DNA from: Spirodela intermedia
Taxonomy: Eukaryota > Streptophyta > Magnoliopsida > Alismatales > Araceae
DNA length: 64,000 nucleotides
Direction: 5' to 3'
NCBI GenBank assembly: GCA_902729315.2
Contig: LR746267.1
Location: forward strand, 563,001-627,000
Numbering within the stretch: position 1 is the first letter of the stretch; each line of letters starts with the position of its first letter. Positions 23,864-34,228 of the stretch are shown here, piece after piece. The notes below the pieces were generated by a model. That model was not told where the DNA came from and did no database searches. It saw nothing but the letters and a program-made list of their open reading frames with translations. A program made the position numbers and the translations under genes.

Positions 23864-23980
23864 TGTAGAGGTATATATATTTATCCTTTTTCTTATTTAT
23901 GGGCCTAGCTCACCTTCTCTCTCCTCACTCCTAAGGCTTTCACCCTTTTTTCATGATTATTATATTATTTTCTATCTATA
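23864..23980 (+). repeat. Copia-2 3' LTR
   Basis: It aligns with 17679-17812, starting TGTAGAGG after GAATAGGGT and ending near TCTATCTATA. The terminal CA has decayed to TA and a few short deletions are present. Confidence 0.8.
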
Positions 23981-24889
23981 TATGCCAAAGAGAATATTTT
24001 CATAAATTGAAATTATTTTCCTTATGTTTCTCCATTGTCAAATAGTTAATTATGTTCTCCCACCATTGTGCTCCAATTCTCAATTTATTACAATTCACTA
24101 ATATCAGTAATTCTTCCATACAATCATTTTCTCGGTTAACACTACCTTTCAAAGAAAATGGAAACAAAAGTAATTTAAGAGCATCCTATGAAAGATTTTG
24201 GAACCTAGTCATGGAACATATTCTCAAAAAAAATTCAATGTGCGCATATGGGTTTTACCTTGATGCTTCCACAAAATAATGGGAGGATTGGTATGGAATC
24301 AATATCAACTTCCACATCTTTGATGAGGAGACAAAAAGATGGAGGTTCAGGAAATAATATATTCATAGATGAATTTCATATCTTCATTCACAAACTCTAG
24401 AACAAAATGATCTTTCAATTTTTAACAGGACACCATATTTTTAGAGATAAAGAAGGATGCAAGCTTTTTGTACCATTGCCTTAAGTTGTAGTGATGCTGA
24501 TTCCAAAGGTTAATATACATCCAAAAAGTTGTATGATAAGAAAAGAAAGAAAATTTAGATCAAAAAATAAGATTTTATTTTCAATATAAATTAAGCAAAA
24601 AACATAAAAAAGAAAAAGAAAAGAGAACTATTATGAAAACCAAGGAAATCAAATAGCAAAATAGAAAATGCAAGTAATTAATTTACAAAAAAGATGAGCA
24701 AGCACCAATCTCAAGAAAGAAAATTCAAACGAAGCAAGGATATAATCAGTTACCCAAGTTGTTTAATTCAATCTTCAATTTTATTATTTTCTTTGGATTC
24801 TCCAATGCTGAGCTTGCTCACTTTGTTTTATGTCAGAATTATGTTATGTTAAGAACGTATATATGTATATCTCTGTAGAGTGGGGGAGA
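23981..24889. other. intergenic, AT-rich
   Basis: No gene or repeat family is recognised. A 75-codon frame at 24052-24279 has no family resemblance. A short GA tract near 24885-24911 marks the outer edge of the inverted duplication. Confidence 0.5.
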
Positions 24890-26950
24890 GAGAGAGAGAG
24901 GGAGGGAGAAAATGCTTGAAATGTTACACACCCACAGGGCCAAGCCTCATATAACCTTACTTTATGTAATGTTACAAATACTTGGGAATAATGGGAAATA
25001 CATGGCGAACCAAGAAACATTGCCAAAAACCAAGAATATAGATGTACTATATTTAATAATACGACTCATGCCTCCTTTATTAGGATACAACACATTTCGG
25101 GGGCAGAACCTACCATGATCTTTGGTACGGACAGGGATTGAGGTTTGTAGAACGCTTTAAATACCCTCGTGAATGGGGAACTACTTACACCCATCCGTGC
25201 ACCGACGGCAATACGTCTATAGCCCGGTAATCGTGATCCGTTCTTCGGTGGTCTGGTTGGGGATGTTGGGCCGATCCAGTCAGTCGATGTTGACTGCATG
25301 GGACCCATGATCGGGAATAGGCCCAAGACTTCATTGAGTATAGGCCCATGAGAGAGAAAGAAAGAGAGTGTAGGCCCACGACTTCATGACGACGATCCAT
25401 TGCCGGTTGATGGTGGCCCTTCAAAGGCCAAAGCGAAACTGGGAAACTGGAGCGATGCTACCCTTGGTTATAGGACTCTCATCGCTAAGGCCCACTAAAC
25501 GTCGTGGACTGGGTATACGTACGATGGGCTCTCATTGACATTATCATCAGTGCGAAGGGGACTAGAGAACACCGTCACGATCAATAATAGGCCATGCTTT
25601 CTCCGCCTCGTAGGCCCATGGGCCCATTCATTTATAGCCCCCTCAACCCAGGCAAACGGGCCGTAAGCCCCTCCCCTTCCGCTTTTTAGTGCCGCGACGT
25701 TGCCCATCGTGAAAAGAAAAGCTTCAACGTTTAAGCGGGCAATAAAGAACAGAGCGACAGAGAGACGCAGAGAGAGATGTGAGTGGGGGCATCGGATAGA
25801 TATAAGTATTTGTATTTGCGCTGCGTTAAATGTGCCGTGCCGCGTGGAGATTTTTCCGGGCCGTGGGGAATGTGTCGTAGCCAGCCTCTAGATCGATAAC
25901 ACTCGTATGTCCACGTCCCCGTCGCATAGTTTAGAACGTCAGTTATTTTCTACATACGTACGTGATTTATTTATTTAAAACCCTCTGATTATCGATTTGT
26001 TGGCCTTTTAAAATAAATCCGTCGAAGCTATAAAGCATCTAGAGCTGAACTACCAAAGTCGAATCATGCAAAGACGCCATTTTTTAGGTAGACTTTGCTC
26101 GAATTTACGTCATAGACGCGAATTCTCGCGTCATTTTAATCAATACGTTACTGAATCTTCCAAAGCTGGTATTTTTCTACGTGCCCACAACTCGATCTTG
26201 ACTTGGGAAAAGGAGTCCAAGAAATTGATCGTCATGGAGGTAGCCTTTGAGGTCGACATCTACATTTGGGCAAGCTCACATTCAGCTGTGAGAGAGACTG
26301 TGTCACCATTAAGAAAAACCGAGTGTTCTACCTGCCAGAGAGTTATCATTCATAACCCTGCACGAATCTGACTGATATAACTTTCGGATTATAACAAGAC
26401 TATATAAAGGTCCACAATGGAAAGAAGCAGAGATCCAGCATAGCAAAACAAAAATCAATGCCTTGTTGTGAGAGCCGGAGATCTGCGGCGGCTGATTTTC
26501 CCGATGGACCGCTTCCCGGAGAAGAGATGCTTCGGCTTCATGTTGGGGATGACCCTGTCCGCCTCTCCACGGCGAACAGACTTGTTCATCAGCTTCGCAG
26601 ACTTCTTCGCGAGCTTGATCGCCTTCACCTTCTGAGCCGAATCTCTCAACCCTTCTCCGGCCACGACTTCGCCAGGAGGCCGTGACCTAGACCGCGATCT
26701 GAGCCGCAGCTTCTTGTTGGGTTAGTCAACCTCCATGTTCACTGCTTCATCGCCCCCTCTGGCCTGGGATCTTTCTCTCTTCCGGACGACCATGGATTTG
26801 CTTAGAGCCCGGTTGATAACGGCGGAGGGGTCCACCCCCTGAGTAGAAAGCTCCCTCCCCATCCTCTTGGTGGTGAACGATCTGTACCTGTCGAACTTCC
26901 GGGGCAGAATGGGACGGCTCTCGGCCGATCTCTTCTTGATTCTATGATCC
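24890..26950 (-). repeat. left arm of a large imperfect inverted duplication
   Basis: Read on the minus strand, this arm matches the right arm (about 28440-30856) from the outer CT/GA tract through a conserved GGGCAGAACCTACC block and a GGGCCCATGGGCC-rich block to the NOG1 fragment. The outer half has clustered TGGGCC/GGCCCA words typical of plant housekeeping promoters. Its TATA-like site is changed to TTACATAAAG, where the right arm has TATATAAA. Confidence 0.8.
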
Positions 26951-26961
26951 TGGATGAGCAT
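26455..26961 (-). pseudogene. NOG1: NOG1 (nucleolar GTP-binding protein 1) C-terminal fragment
   Basis: The minus strand reads LIQDHRIKKRSAESRPILPR, a KRMGRELS block, a DPSAVINR block, PNKKLRLRSRSRSRPPGEVV and the KPKHLFSGKRSIGK tail. This is the basic C-terminal tail of NOG1, the nucleolar GTPase needed for 60S ribosome assembly. The GTPase domain is absent. A TAA codon replaces a sense codon just before PNKKLRL. At its upstream end the fragment is fused to a piece of the small membrane protein family. It is not functional as it stands. Confidence 0.85.
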
Positions 26962-27093
26962 GTTTGATCATGAAGACAAGGCTGATCGAGATTCCCAAAA
27001 GGCCAAAGGCGATCGTCTTCTCCTGTTTGGCATCTTTCTTCGAGATGTTTTGTTCCGACGGAGCTAACAGTGGAATGATCTCGCTTTTTTCCA
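26951..27093 (-). pseudogene. N-terminal fragment of the small membrane protein family, fused to NOG1
   Basis: The minus strand reads a charged stretch, then DAKQEKTIAFGLLGISISLV, then FMIKHAHP, and runs into a stop. It aligns with ELKEQKQTAVLLVKLSAGLIF in member 1 and EIRDEKQTAMTMFGLSAVLL in the minus-strand member: the charged E-KQTA block, then the first helix. After HAHP the sequence changes over to NOG1 at a shared CTCATCCAG. This is a truncated fifth locus of the family. The call rests on a short stretch and is only moderately sure. Confidence 0.55.
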
Positions 27094-28198
27094 ACAATAT
27101 TATCTGTTGCAAAAGAAATTCTAAGACTCTTATTTAAATCTTCCAGAAATATGTCATAAATCAGGAAGCATTGTCATATAACTCATCTTTATCTCGTATT
27201 TCTTGATTTTATGGAAGTGCCGACAAAGTAACCATTGGATTTTCTTCTGTTGACACATGTAAAAAGAAATTTTAAGAGCGAAAAAGAAAGAAGCAGTCCA
27301 GGACGGTTGTCTAAAAGAGGGCTGAATGCCTTCTTTTGTAGACGATAATGGCCGTAAGTAAGTATTGGCCTAAAATGATTAGGCGTCGTGCTAAGGGCAA
27401 TCATGGTGGGCCTGAAAGGGCTAGAAGCCCATCAGCTTTCTCTTGGGCCAAGAGAGCAAGTAATTGAGTTGAGAAACAGAGAGCGAGTAACTGAGCAGAG
27501 AGAGAGAGAGAGAGAGAGAGAACCTTCCTCAAAGCCACCTTCCCATTGATTTTGGACAAACAGCCAGAGATGATGTAAGCTGAGCAAAAATGTTTTGCCT
27601 CTAGAACAGGCTTGGAAGGCAACAGATTTGTGTTTCATAGAATGGCGAATGCCATCAAATTAGAAGACGACATATGGTATGGCTCACACCATCGGCAAAG
27701 TAGATAGGAAGAGAATACAGAGGAGAAAAGAGAAAAAATAAAGAAAGAAACAGAAATAAGAGTAATAGGCATTAGCTCACGATTGTCAAAGAGGACCGCT
27801 TCAGTGGGGAGTCACTCACAGGGAGACGGTTACACTCAGAAAGTTATATTCATGAGTTAAAAACTTATTTTCTCTCTTTAGTAAAAATAAAAAATTATTT
27901 CTCATGATTTAAGGATAAAATATATTAATAATTAATTATTAACTCATGATTATAAAGACGTATTAAGTACAATAGTAGGTCTGGTAACTTGAGGTAATTC
28001 CAACTTCTGTGTGTTCTTAGGCTGCCATGTGTCCTCTATTCACACCAAGACCTCATCTGTTCTGACTTTTGGGGGGAGGATGTGTGTGAGGGAGAGAGAT
28101 ACTAGCAGGGGGGTTAGATTACTTGTAGACACTAAACCTCCTCACGTTCCAATGCTGCCGTCTTTTCTATGCAAACATAGACTCCACCTACCATGACC

Positions 28199-28235
<37 letters not shown>

Positions 28236-28332
28236 GCCGGCGACAGAGTCATGCAACTTGCAGAGGCAATTAGAGCTTCTATGAGTTGTCACAAAGAAAT
28301 TTTGTTGATGCAAACATCTTAGAGGTTTTTAG
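27094..28332. other. spacer of the inverted duplication
   Basis: No gene is recognised. GA microsatellites occur at about 27500-27522 and 28202-28233. The segment 27895-27965 matches the 3' end of the solo-LTR family (TTAATTATTAACTCATGAT...GACGTATTA), a short truncated copy. Confidence 0.6.
27895..27965 (+). repeat. truncated 3' end of the solo-LTR family
   Basis: About 70 bases match the last part of the LTRs ending at 21240 and 44215, including ATTAATTATTAACTCA and the GAC(G)TATTA end. Confidence 0.65.
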
Positions 28333-29265
28333 GGCCTTCATCTAGAGGCTGAGGCTGAGGCCAAGGATGACACCCCGGAGATGGATGTCAAAGACTTGTC
28401 ACTAGAGGAGCAAGAAGCCCTGGCGAAATCCGCCGCCATCAACCAGGGTCAAAGCAAATCTTGGGTTGGCTAGAAGAGAGAAAGATCCTAGGCCAGAGGG
28501 GCTGATGAAGTACTGGACATGGACATTGACCTACCCAACAAGAAGTTGTGGCTCAAATCACAATCTAGGTCACAGCCTCCTAGCAAGGTCATGCCGAATG
28601 AAGGGTTAAGAGATTTGACCTAGAAGGTGAAGGCGATCATGGGCATGAAGAAGTTTGTGAAGCTGATGAACAAGTCTATGTTAAAGTAAAATGTATAATA
28701 TGGACTTGATAGAAGCTATGAAGTAAATATGAAATGAACAACTCATGACCAAGATGACATAAGAATTTTACGTGGTTCAGAGGTTGGCTTCTTATGTCCA
28801 TGAGCGATGATGAAAGTTCAACTAGATGTGAACAAAGTATAGAATAATTCTCTCTAAGAACTCAGAAATGAAATATATGATCTTAGCCCTCAAATTAACT
28901 CATCAGTCACTCACTAACCCAACAAAGATATTTTTCTTGGATCCACTCACAAACATTCTCTATAAGAATGATAGTGGTGAAATGAGGGATGTTGGAGAAG
29001 GCTAAAGAGTGATGTAACATAAGAAGTGACCGTCTATTCGTAGCTACATTGTGAACTGTGCCCAACGAGTACCTTGGGAAATATGTTGGCATTTCCTCCT
29101 CCCACTCAAAACTGTTTGGTTCCTCATGACCCAATCTGCTCATAGAGAGCGTCGAGTTTGTGAGAATCGATTTGTCCAACGACCAATTCTCCTATGGACC
29201 CTATCTTCTCTTCTTCGAGAAGTGACCATTCTGGAAATCCAACCACCACCAAGCTCCGGCTCTCA
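28333..29265 (+). pseudogene. NOG1: NOG1 C-terminal fragment, right copy, interrupted
   Basis: The plus strand reads EAEAEAKDDTPEMDVKDLSL then EEQEALAK, followed by SAAINQ, RERS, MDIDLPNKKLWLKSQSRSQ and KVKAI...KKFVKLMNKSM. About 40 codons between EALAK and SAAINR are deleted, several stops and shifts are present, and about 505 bp of foreign DNA (28691-29195) splits it. The tail resumes as CTCTTCTTCGAGAAG...CTCCGGCTCTCACAA, matching the left copy. It retains more N-terminal sequence than the left copy. Confidence 0.8.
28691..29195. mobile_element. insertion in the right NOG1 copy
   Basis: Absent from the left copy. It includes AAGAATTTTACGTGGTTCAGAGG, a wording common in plant LTRs and their short non-autonomous relatives. 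No coding capacity is seen, so it may be a solo LTR or TRIM. Borders are set only by loss of NOG1 similarity. Confidence 0.5.
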
Positions 29266-30746
29266 CAATAATACTTTGATGTTGGTTCTATGCTTCGTTC
29301 CATTATGTACCTCTGTATAGTTTTTTTTATGATTCGAAAGTGATCTCAGTCATATTCGTGTAGGGTTAAGGTTGATCAATCTTTTGGCAGTTAGAATGTG
29401 TTTTCTCTAATGGTGACACAATCTTTCTCACAGCTGAATGTGGGTTTGCCCAAATATAGATGTCGACCATAAAGCTACCTCCAGAACTGCCAACTCATGA
29501 ACTCTAGTACCCAAGTCTAGATCGAGGAGTGTGCACGTAGAAGCTACCAGCTTTGGAAGATACATCTACAAATTGATAAAAATGACAACATATTCCACGT
29601 CTCCGATGTAAATTCGATCAAACCTATTGAAAAATGGCGTCATTGTATGATTCGACTTTGATAGATCAGCTCTGGATGTTTGATAGCTTCAACTTATTTT
29701 TCTAAAAGGCCATTAAATCGTTAATCATACGGTTTCTAAATAAATATATCACGTATTGTATCTATAAAATAACCGACGTTCAAAACGATGCGACGGCGAC
29801 CTGGACAGACGAGTGATCGATCAAAGAGGGCTGGCTATGTCACATTCCCCACAACCCCTGCAAATCTCTCCACACAGCACGTCACATTTAACGTGGCGAA
29901 GATATTATTATGGAGCTGATGCCACATTGACATCTCTCTCTACTCTCTCTCCCTCTCTCACCATTCTTTATTTCCCCCTTAAACGTTGAAGCTTTTCTTT
30001 TCTCGATGGACAATGCCGGGCCCATTAAAAAACGAAAGGGGAGGGGCTTACGGCCCGTTTGCCTAGGTTGATGGGGCTATAAATGAATGGGCCCATGGGC
30101 CTGCGAGGCGGACAAAGCATGGCCCTATTATTGATTGTCTCGGTGTTCTCTAGTCCCCCTCGCACTGATGATAATGTCAATGAGAGCCCATCATACGTAC
30201 ACCCAGTTCATGAAGTCCATTGGGGATTAACGATGAGAATCCTATGAACAAGGGTAGAGTCGCCACAGTTTCCCAATTTCGCTTTGGTGCTTGAAGAGCC
30301 ATCAGCCGACAATGGATCGCCGTCATGAAGTCGGGGGCCTATACTCTCTCTCTTTCTCTCTCATGGGCCTATACTCATGAAATCTTGGGCCTATTCCCGG
30401 TCTGGGCCCCATGAAGTCAATATTCCACTGACTTGATCGGCCCAACATCTCCAAACAGCCCACCGAAGAACGGATCACGATTACTCGCCTATAAACGTAT
30501 CGCCGTCGAGGTATGGTTGGGTGTAATTAGTTTCCCATTCATGGCAGTATTTGAAGCGTTGTACAAACCTCAATCCCTGTCTATACCAAAGATTCTTGGT
30601 AGGTTCTGCCCCCCCGAAATGGGTAGTATCCTAATAAAGGAGGCATGTGTCGTATTATTAAAATATAGTACATCTATGTTCTTGGTCTTTTACAATGTTT
30701 CTTGGCTCGCCATGTATTGCCCACTATTCCCTAGTGTTTGTAACAT

Positions 30747-30754
30747 TATATAAA
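30747..30754 (+). promoter_or_regulatory. TATA box upstream of small membrane locus 2
   Basis: TATATAAA lies about 280 bases before the ATG at 31026 and just before the (CT)30 leader tract. The equivalent position in the left inverted arm is degenerate. Confidence 0.5.
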
Positions 30755-30792
30755 GGAACGTTGTACGAGGCTTGGCCGTGTGGGTGTGTAAC

Positions 30793-30796
<4 letters not shown>

Positions 30797-30856
<60 letters not shown>
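30797..30856 (+). repeat. (CT)30 microsatellite
   Basis: A perfect 60-base CT tract. It falls in the presumed 5' leader of the small membrane locus at 31026; the paralogous leader at 34819 has a much shorter CT tract. Confidence 0.98.
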
Positions 30857-30857
<1 letters not shown>

Positions 30858-31025
30858 ACTCCCTCGCTTTTCCCCCTCTGAAGAAGAGGAAGAGGCCGAT
30901 CGGCCCATCTCGGCTGCGCCCTGTGCAACCTGCGGTGATCCCTCAAGTTCGCTGAAGGTGATTTTGACCGTTTTTCCTTTATTTTTTTCTTTCCTTCTGA
31001 ATCGTGGAGGACCCTCAGTTCGCTG

Positions 31026-31523
31026 ATGTCTTCTACGCCGGCTAAAGATTTGTCGGAGGAACACCGTACTCCAGCTTGGTAGTTTCCACCGCCTGTCCAG
31101 GGTTGAGCCCTGGGATTTGACGACGGACTTGAAAAGCCACCTACAGACGCTTTACGCCCAATCATTCCGGAACTCATGGGAGAGAAGCAGATCGCTTTGC
31201 TCTTGTTCGCGGGGTCCGCTTTTCTGACCGCTATCATCAATGTCTTCATGGTTAATCACCCCCCGCACCTGCCCATCATCATGGCCAGCGTCGCCCTGCT
31301 GTTCATCAGCTTCCTCCTCAGCGGGTTCACCTTCCTACTCTCCAGGGTCGCCCAAAGCTCCCCGGCGGTCGCCAGGCGGGCCAGGATCCTCAATAACGTT
31401 GTCCCCATTACTCTGTTTCTCGGCGGTATGATACCGGTGGCATTTAATATGTGCAGAGAAAGATTTTTAGACTGGTACAGACCTATGTTTTTAACCTTCC
31501 CGTCACTCTGCCTCATTGCCTGA
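31026..31523 (+). pseudogene. small membrane protein family member 2, split by plastid rRNA sequence
   Basis: The leader and first codons (ATG, SSTPAKDLSEE) match the paralogue at 35092. The frame is then broken by about 108 bp of foreign DNA (31063-31171) that brings in a TAG codon. Beyond it a 115-codon frame opens at an internal ATG (31176): MGEKQIALLLFAGSAFLTAI, NHPPHLPII, helix 2 FISFLLSGFTFLLSRV, the link SSPAVARRARILN and helix 3 ITLFLGGMIPVAF. It has an unrelated 27-residue tail. A shortened protein starting at the internal Met could still be made, lacking the 13 residues ahead of GEKQ. Both leader and 3' flank are duplicated at 34830-35760. Confidence 0.7.
31063..31171 (-). mobile_element. 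rrn16: nuclear plastid DNA fragment: chloroplast 16S rRNA piece
   Basis: Read on the minus strand, the segment runs GGAATGATTGGGCGTAAAGC, then TGTAGGTGGCTTTT, then CAAATCCCAGGGCTCAACCC, and ends with CAAGCTGGAGTACGGT. This is the conserved 16S rRNA stretch of chloroplasts, roughly the 560-670 region in E. coli numbering, with about two differences from the plant sequence as I recall it. The paralogue at 35092 lacks it, and GGAAC brackets the insert (31058-31062 and 31169-31173), so the junctions are exact. It looks like end-joining capture of plastid DNA. Confidence 0.88.
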
Positions 31524-31840
31524 CGTTGATGATGGTGCCTACCCCACCAATGCAGGTTAGGTTAGCTGTAACCCCCTGCCGCCGACCTCTTCTCTCTCTC
31601 ATTCTCCCCAGTACAGTCCCGTCAGGTGGGCGCAGAAGAGGCGAGAAAGAGGTAGAAAGAGACACACAACACACAGGTAGACATAAGAATCTCTGGAGAT
31701 CAAGTACATTGGAGATTCGTAAGGAGCACGCGAAAGCTTCTTACGGGCGAGCTGATTCCCAGAATGAAAAGCCAAAACGGACACGTCCGTAACCAAATAA
31801 ACCGGTGTGATCTTCAACACAAGGCCCCTGCTTTATCCAT

Positions 31841-31883
<43 letters not shown>

Positions 31884-31961
31884 CCTCCCTCCCTCCCCGC
31901 CACTCTCTCTTCTCCCCGTCCCCCTCCCTCTCGCCCTCCCCCCCCTCACTTATCGTCTTTG
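31524..31961. other. 3' flank of locus 2, CT-rich
   Basis: It contains CAGGTTAGGTTAGCT and GAGGTAGA...AGACATAAGA(A/G)TCTC at 31546-31700. Both are also found after locus 3 at 35660-35740, so the duplication included the 3' flank. A CT microsatellite follows at about 31848-31880. Confidence 0.65.
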
Positions 31962-33454
31962 AATTTTAGAAATAGTTTATAACAAATAAATCATTTATAA
32001 TTCAATAAAAGGTTTCAAAAATAGTGATGAATTTTTAGGTTAAGTAAAGGATGTAATGTAATATTTAGTAATATTTCATAATTTTTCTCAAAAACTACTT
32101 ATTTTTAACATTTTTAACCTAAATTATTAATATAAAATGTACTTAATAATTCACGAAAATGAGATATTTACCTTGACATTGATGAGCTCTATTAATACAA
32201 AAATAAAGTTCCATCTAGTTATTATAATTTAAGCGATTACATGTGATTTAATTGATCAAATTAAGTTCTATAAAAATCAGAAGAATCTTAATTTAATGAA
32301 AAATAGTTTCAAAACTTAGAATCAGACAAAATATCACTAAATTAAGTAAAAATTAAGTTAAAAATAAGAAAGACAGATTCTTTTTGTGATACTCACAACC
32401 TCAAAGGCTTTCTTTAGACGTGATATGAGCAACCTCTAAATCTTCTTACGAAATTGAGATATTGATAAGGTGCATTGACGAATGATCTCCAATTATTATC
32501 AACTAGTATAATGAAAAAATGTCAACTTTCAGATCTCTAATAATTGTCACCCAAAAAAGATAAAGTAGATGGAGGTGGAGCACATCTTAAGGAGCTTCAT
32601 CCTTAAATCAACACAACAAATCGCATCTAGTATGCTCTCAAAAGATGGCAGATCTTCTTCCCAACAATGGTGGATTCATCAATCAATAGGAGATGATTTA
32701 TTTGATAGATTCATAATTTTTTTTATCATAATTATTTTTCAGTTGATAATAATACTTAGCGAATTATATTGACTATATTTTTAGTAATGATTTAGTGATT
32801 TTAGTAACTTAATCATTGACTGACGTTCTATACAAAAAAAAAAATTAATTAGATAAAAATATTAATTTTGACTCTAGTGAGATTTGAACCCTTGCTAGTC
32901 ATGTGTCTACATGAAAAAGAGTGACAAAAGTATGCTAATACCTTTGTCCAATGATGTCATAAAGGTGTCTACTTCTTATTATTTAAGGATATTATAAGTA
33001 TATAAATATTAAAACAACAAATGAGATATAGTCTCACATCGACTATTTTCTAAGTTTTGAGACAAATATATAATAATAATTCATTGAAAATCCAATATCT
33101 ACATCTCTCGTATATGTGACCACTCCTTACCTTACACTCGGTTTGCCATTGGCAATGTGGATGGAGAGTGATGCACATATGCCCAGTTGGCCGTTGACGA
33201 GCTTTTGGCTGGCCAATAGGTTCCCTTTCTCTTATATTTTATATTTTATTTTATTAATCTTAAATTATCTCAAAAAATGATTATAAAAATTACATATATT
33301 CACGTAAAATTACATAGTTAGTCAAAATTTCATATTAATCAACTAAAAACTACTTTTAATTATATAATTTAACATAAATATAATTCTTTATCATGAGTTA
33401 ATACTTTAATATATTATTAATTAATTATTAATTCATAGTAATTAAGACTTATTA
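31962..33454 (+). mobile_element. LTR-family copy C (5'-truncated)
   Basis: It matches solo LTR B from TTTTAGAAATAGTTT onward, including CCTCAAAGGCTTTCTTTAGAC and TAGTCTCACATCG...ATATATAATA, and ends GACTTATTA. The first 80 or so bases are missing; a CT-rich tract lies in their place. Confidence 0.8.
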
Positions 33455-34140
33455 CCCTTACTACAAGTAAGAAACAAGATCATGCAAAGAGAACCACCAT
33501 CATCATTTTAATTTACATTGCAGCATTTAAACATCTCCCTTCTTTGTTTCTCATTTGTCACTCTACTCAATAGACTCACCTATGTGCTGACTGTTAGGGC
33601 TGACTTCTAGGTGCTAAGATGAACAAGATCATCGACTTCTTAACGACAGCACCTTGCAAGAGCTAGTGATGGCATAGATGGAGCATAAATACAATCACTT
33701 TAAAAAATAGATAATGATGACCATGGTGGCACATATTACAATCTTGGCAAATTTTGTAGCCACAAATGAACTCCTACTTATCTTAACACTCACGTAAGTG
33801 AACCTACTCAATATAATATTGGCCATGAAAATCAAATAAAAAGGGTATATAAAGATATAACGAAATCAATTGAGAAAACTAAAATGATAATGACATTTTA
33901 AAGGGGTATCTATTACTTTCTCGATATAGAGATTATTTACACATTCTTGTTCTCTATTTGTAGCAAGTGCCACTAATAGATTGATTTTTATTAAGTGACT
34001 TTCGTCGCAAAAGAAACAATAAAAATATTAATATAAATATTAAATATTATTTTTTTAATAAATATTTCAGAGTTGACCGGTTACGTGGGATGAGCCGACC
34101 CTTACGTGGAGTTGACCGGTTCGTGGATTCAAGGGTCTAG
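33455..34140. other. intergenic, AT-rich
   Basis: Nothing recognisable. It could include internal retroelement sequence following the LTR, but no primer-binding site or domain is visible. Confidence 0.45.
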
Positions 34141-34228
34141 CTTATACCCTCTGGGTTATATAGGCTTCCAGGCCCGCATCGAAAGAAGATGAAATAACGA
34201 GTACCGGGTCCAAGCTTTTCAAATGGCA

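Larger units (their letters stand above)
17679..23980 (+). mobile_element. Copia-2: decayed Copia with very short LTRs
   Basis: A short LTR and a primer-binding site (TGGTATCAAAGC) start the element, and a matching short LTR ends it. Between them are degenerate gag, protease, integrase, reverse transcriptase and RNase H in Copia order. All domains carry stops. A solo LTR of another family (19600-21240) sits between the protease/pre-integrase part and the integrase core. Excising it with one target copy restores TSSFKLVH, the usual start of the integrase region. No matching target duplication is visible at the outer ends. Confidence 0.88.
28440..30856 (+). repeat. right arm of the inverted duplication
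   Basis: It matches the left arm in reverse. It ends in a (CT)30 tract that leads into the leader of the second small membrane locus. The arm contains TATATAAA at 30747-30754 about 40 bases before the CT tract, so this copy probably supplies that locus with its core promoter. Confidence 0.8.

Noticed and set aside
24890-30753. A similar 80-100 codon frame in both inverted arms (GPTSPxxPPKNGSRL...YKPQSLS)
   Set aside because: The two arms are duplicates, so shared frames are expected. Indels near GGTAGGTTCTGCCCCC shift one relative to the other and only happen to compensate; no family is recognised.
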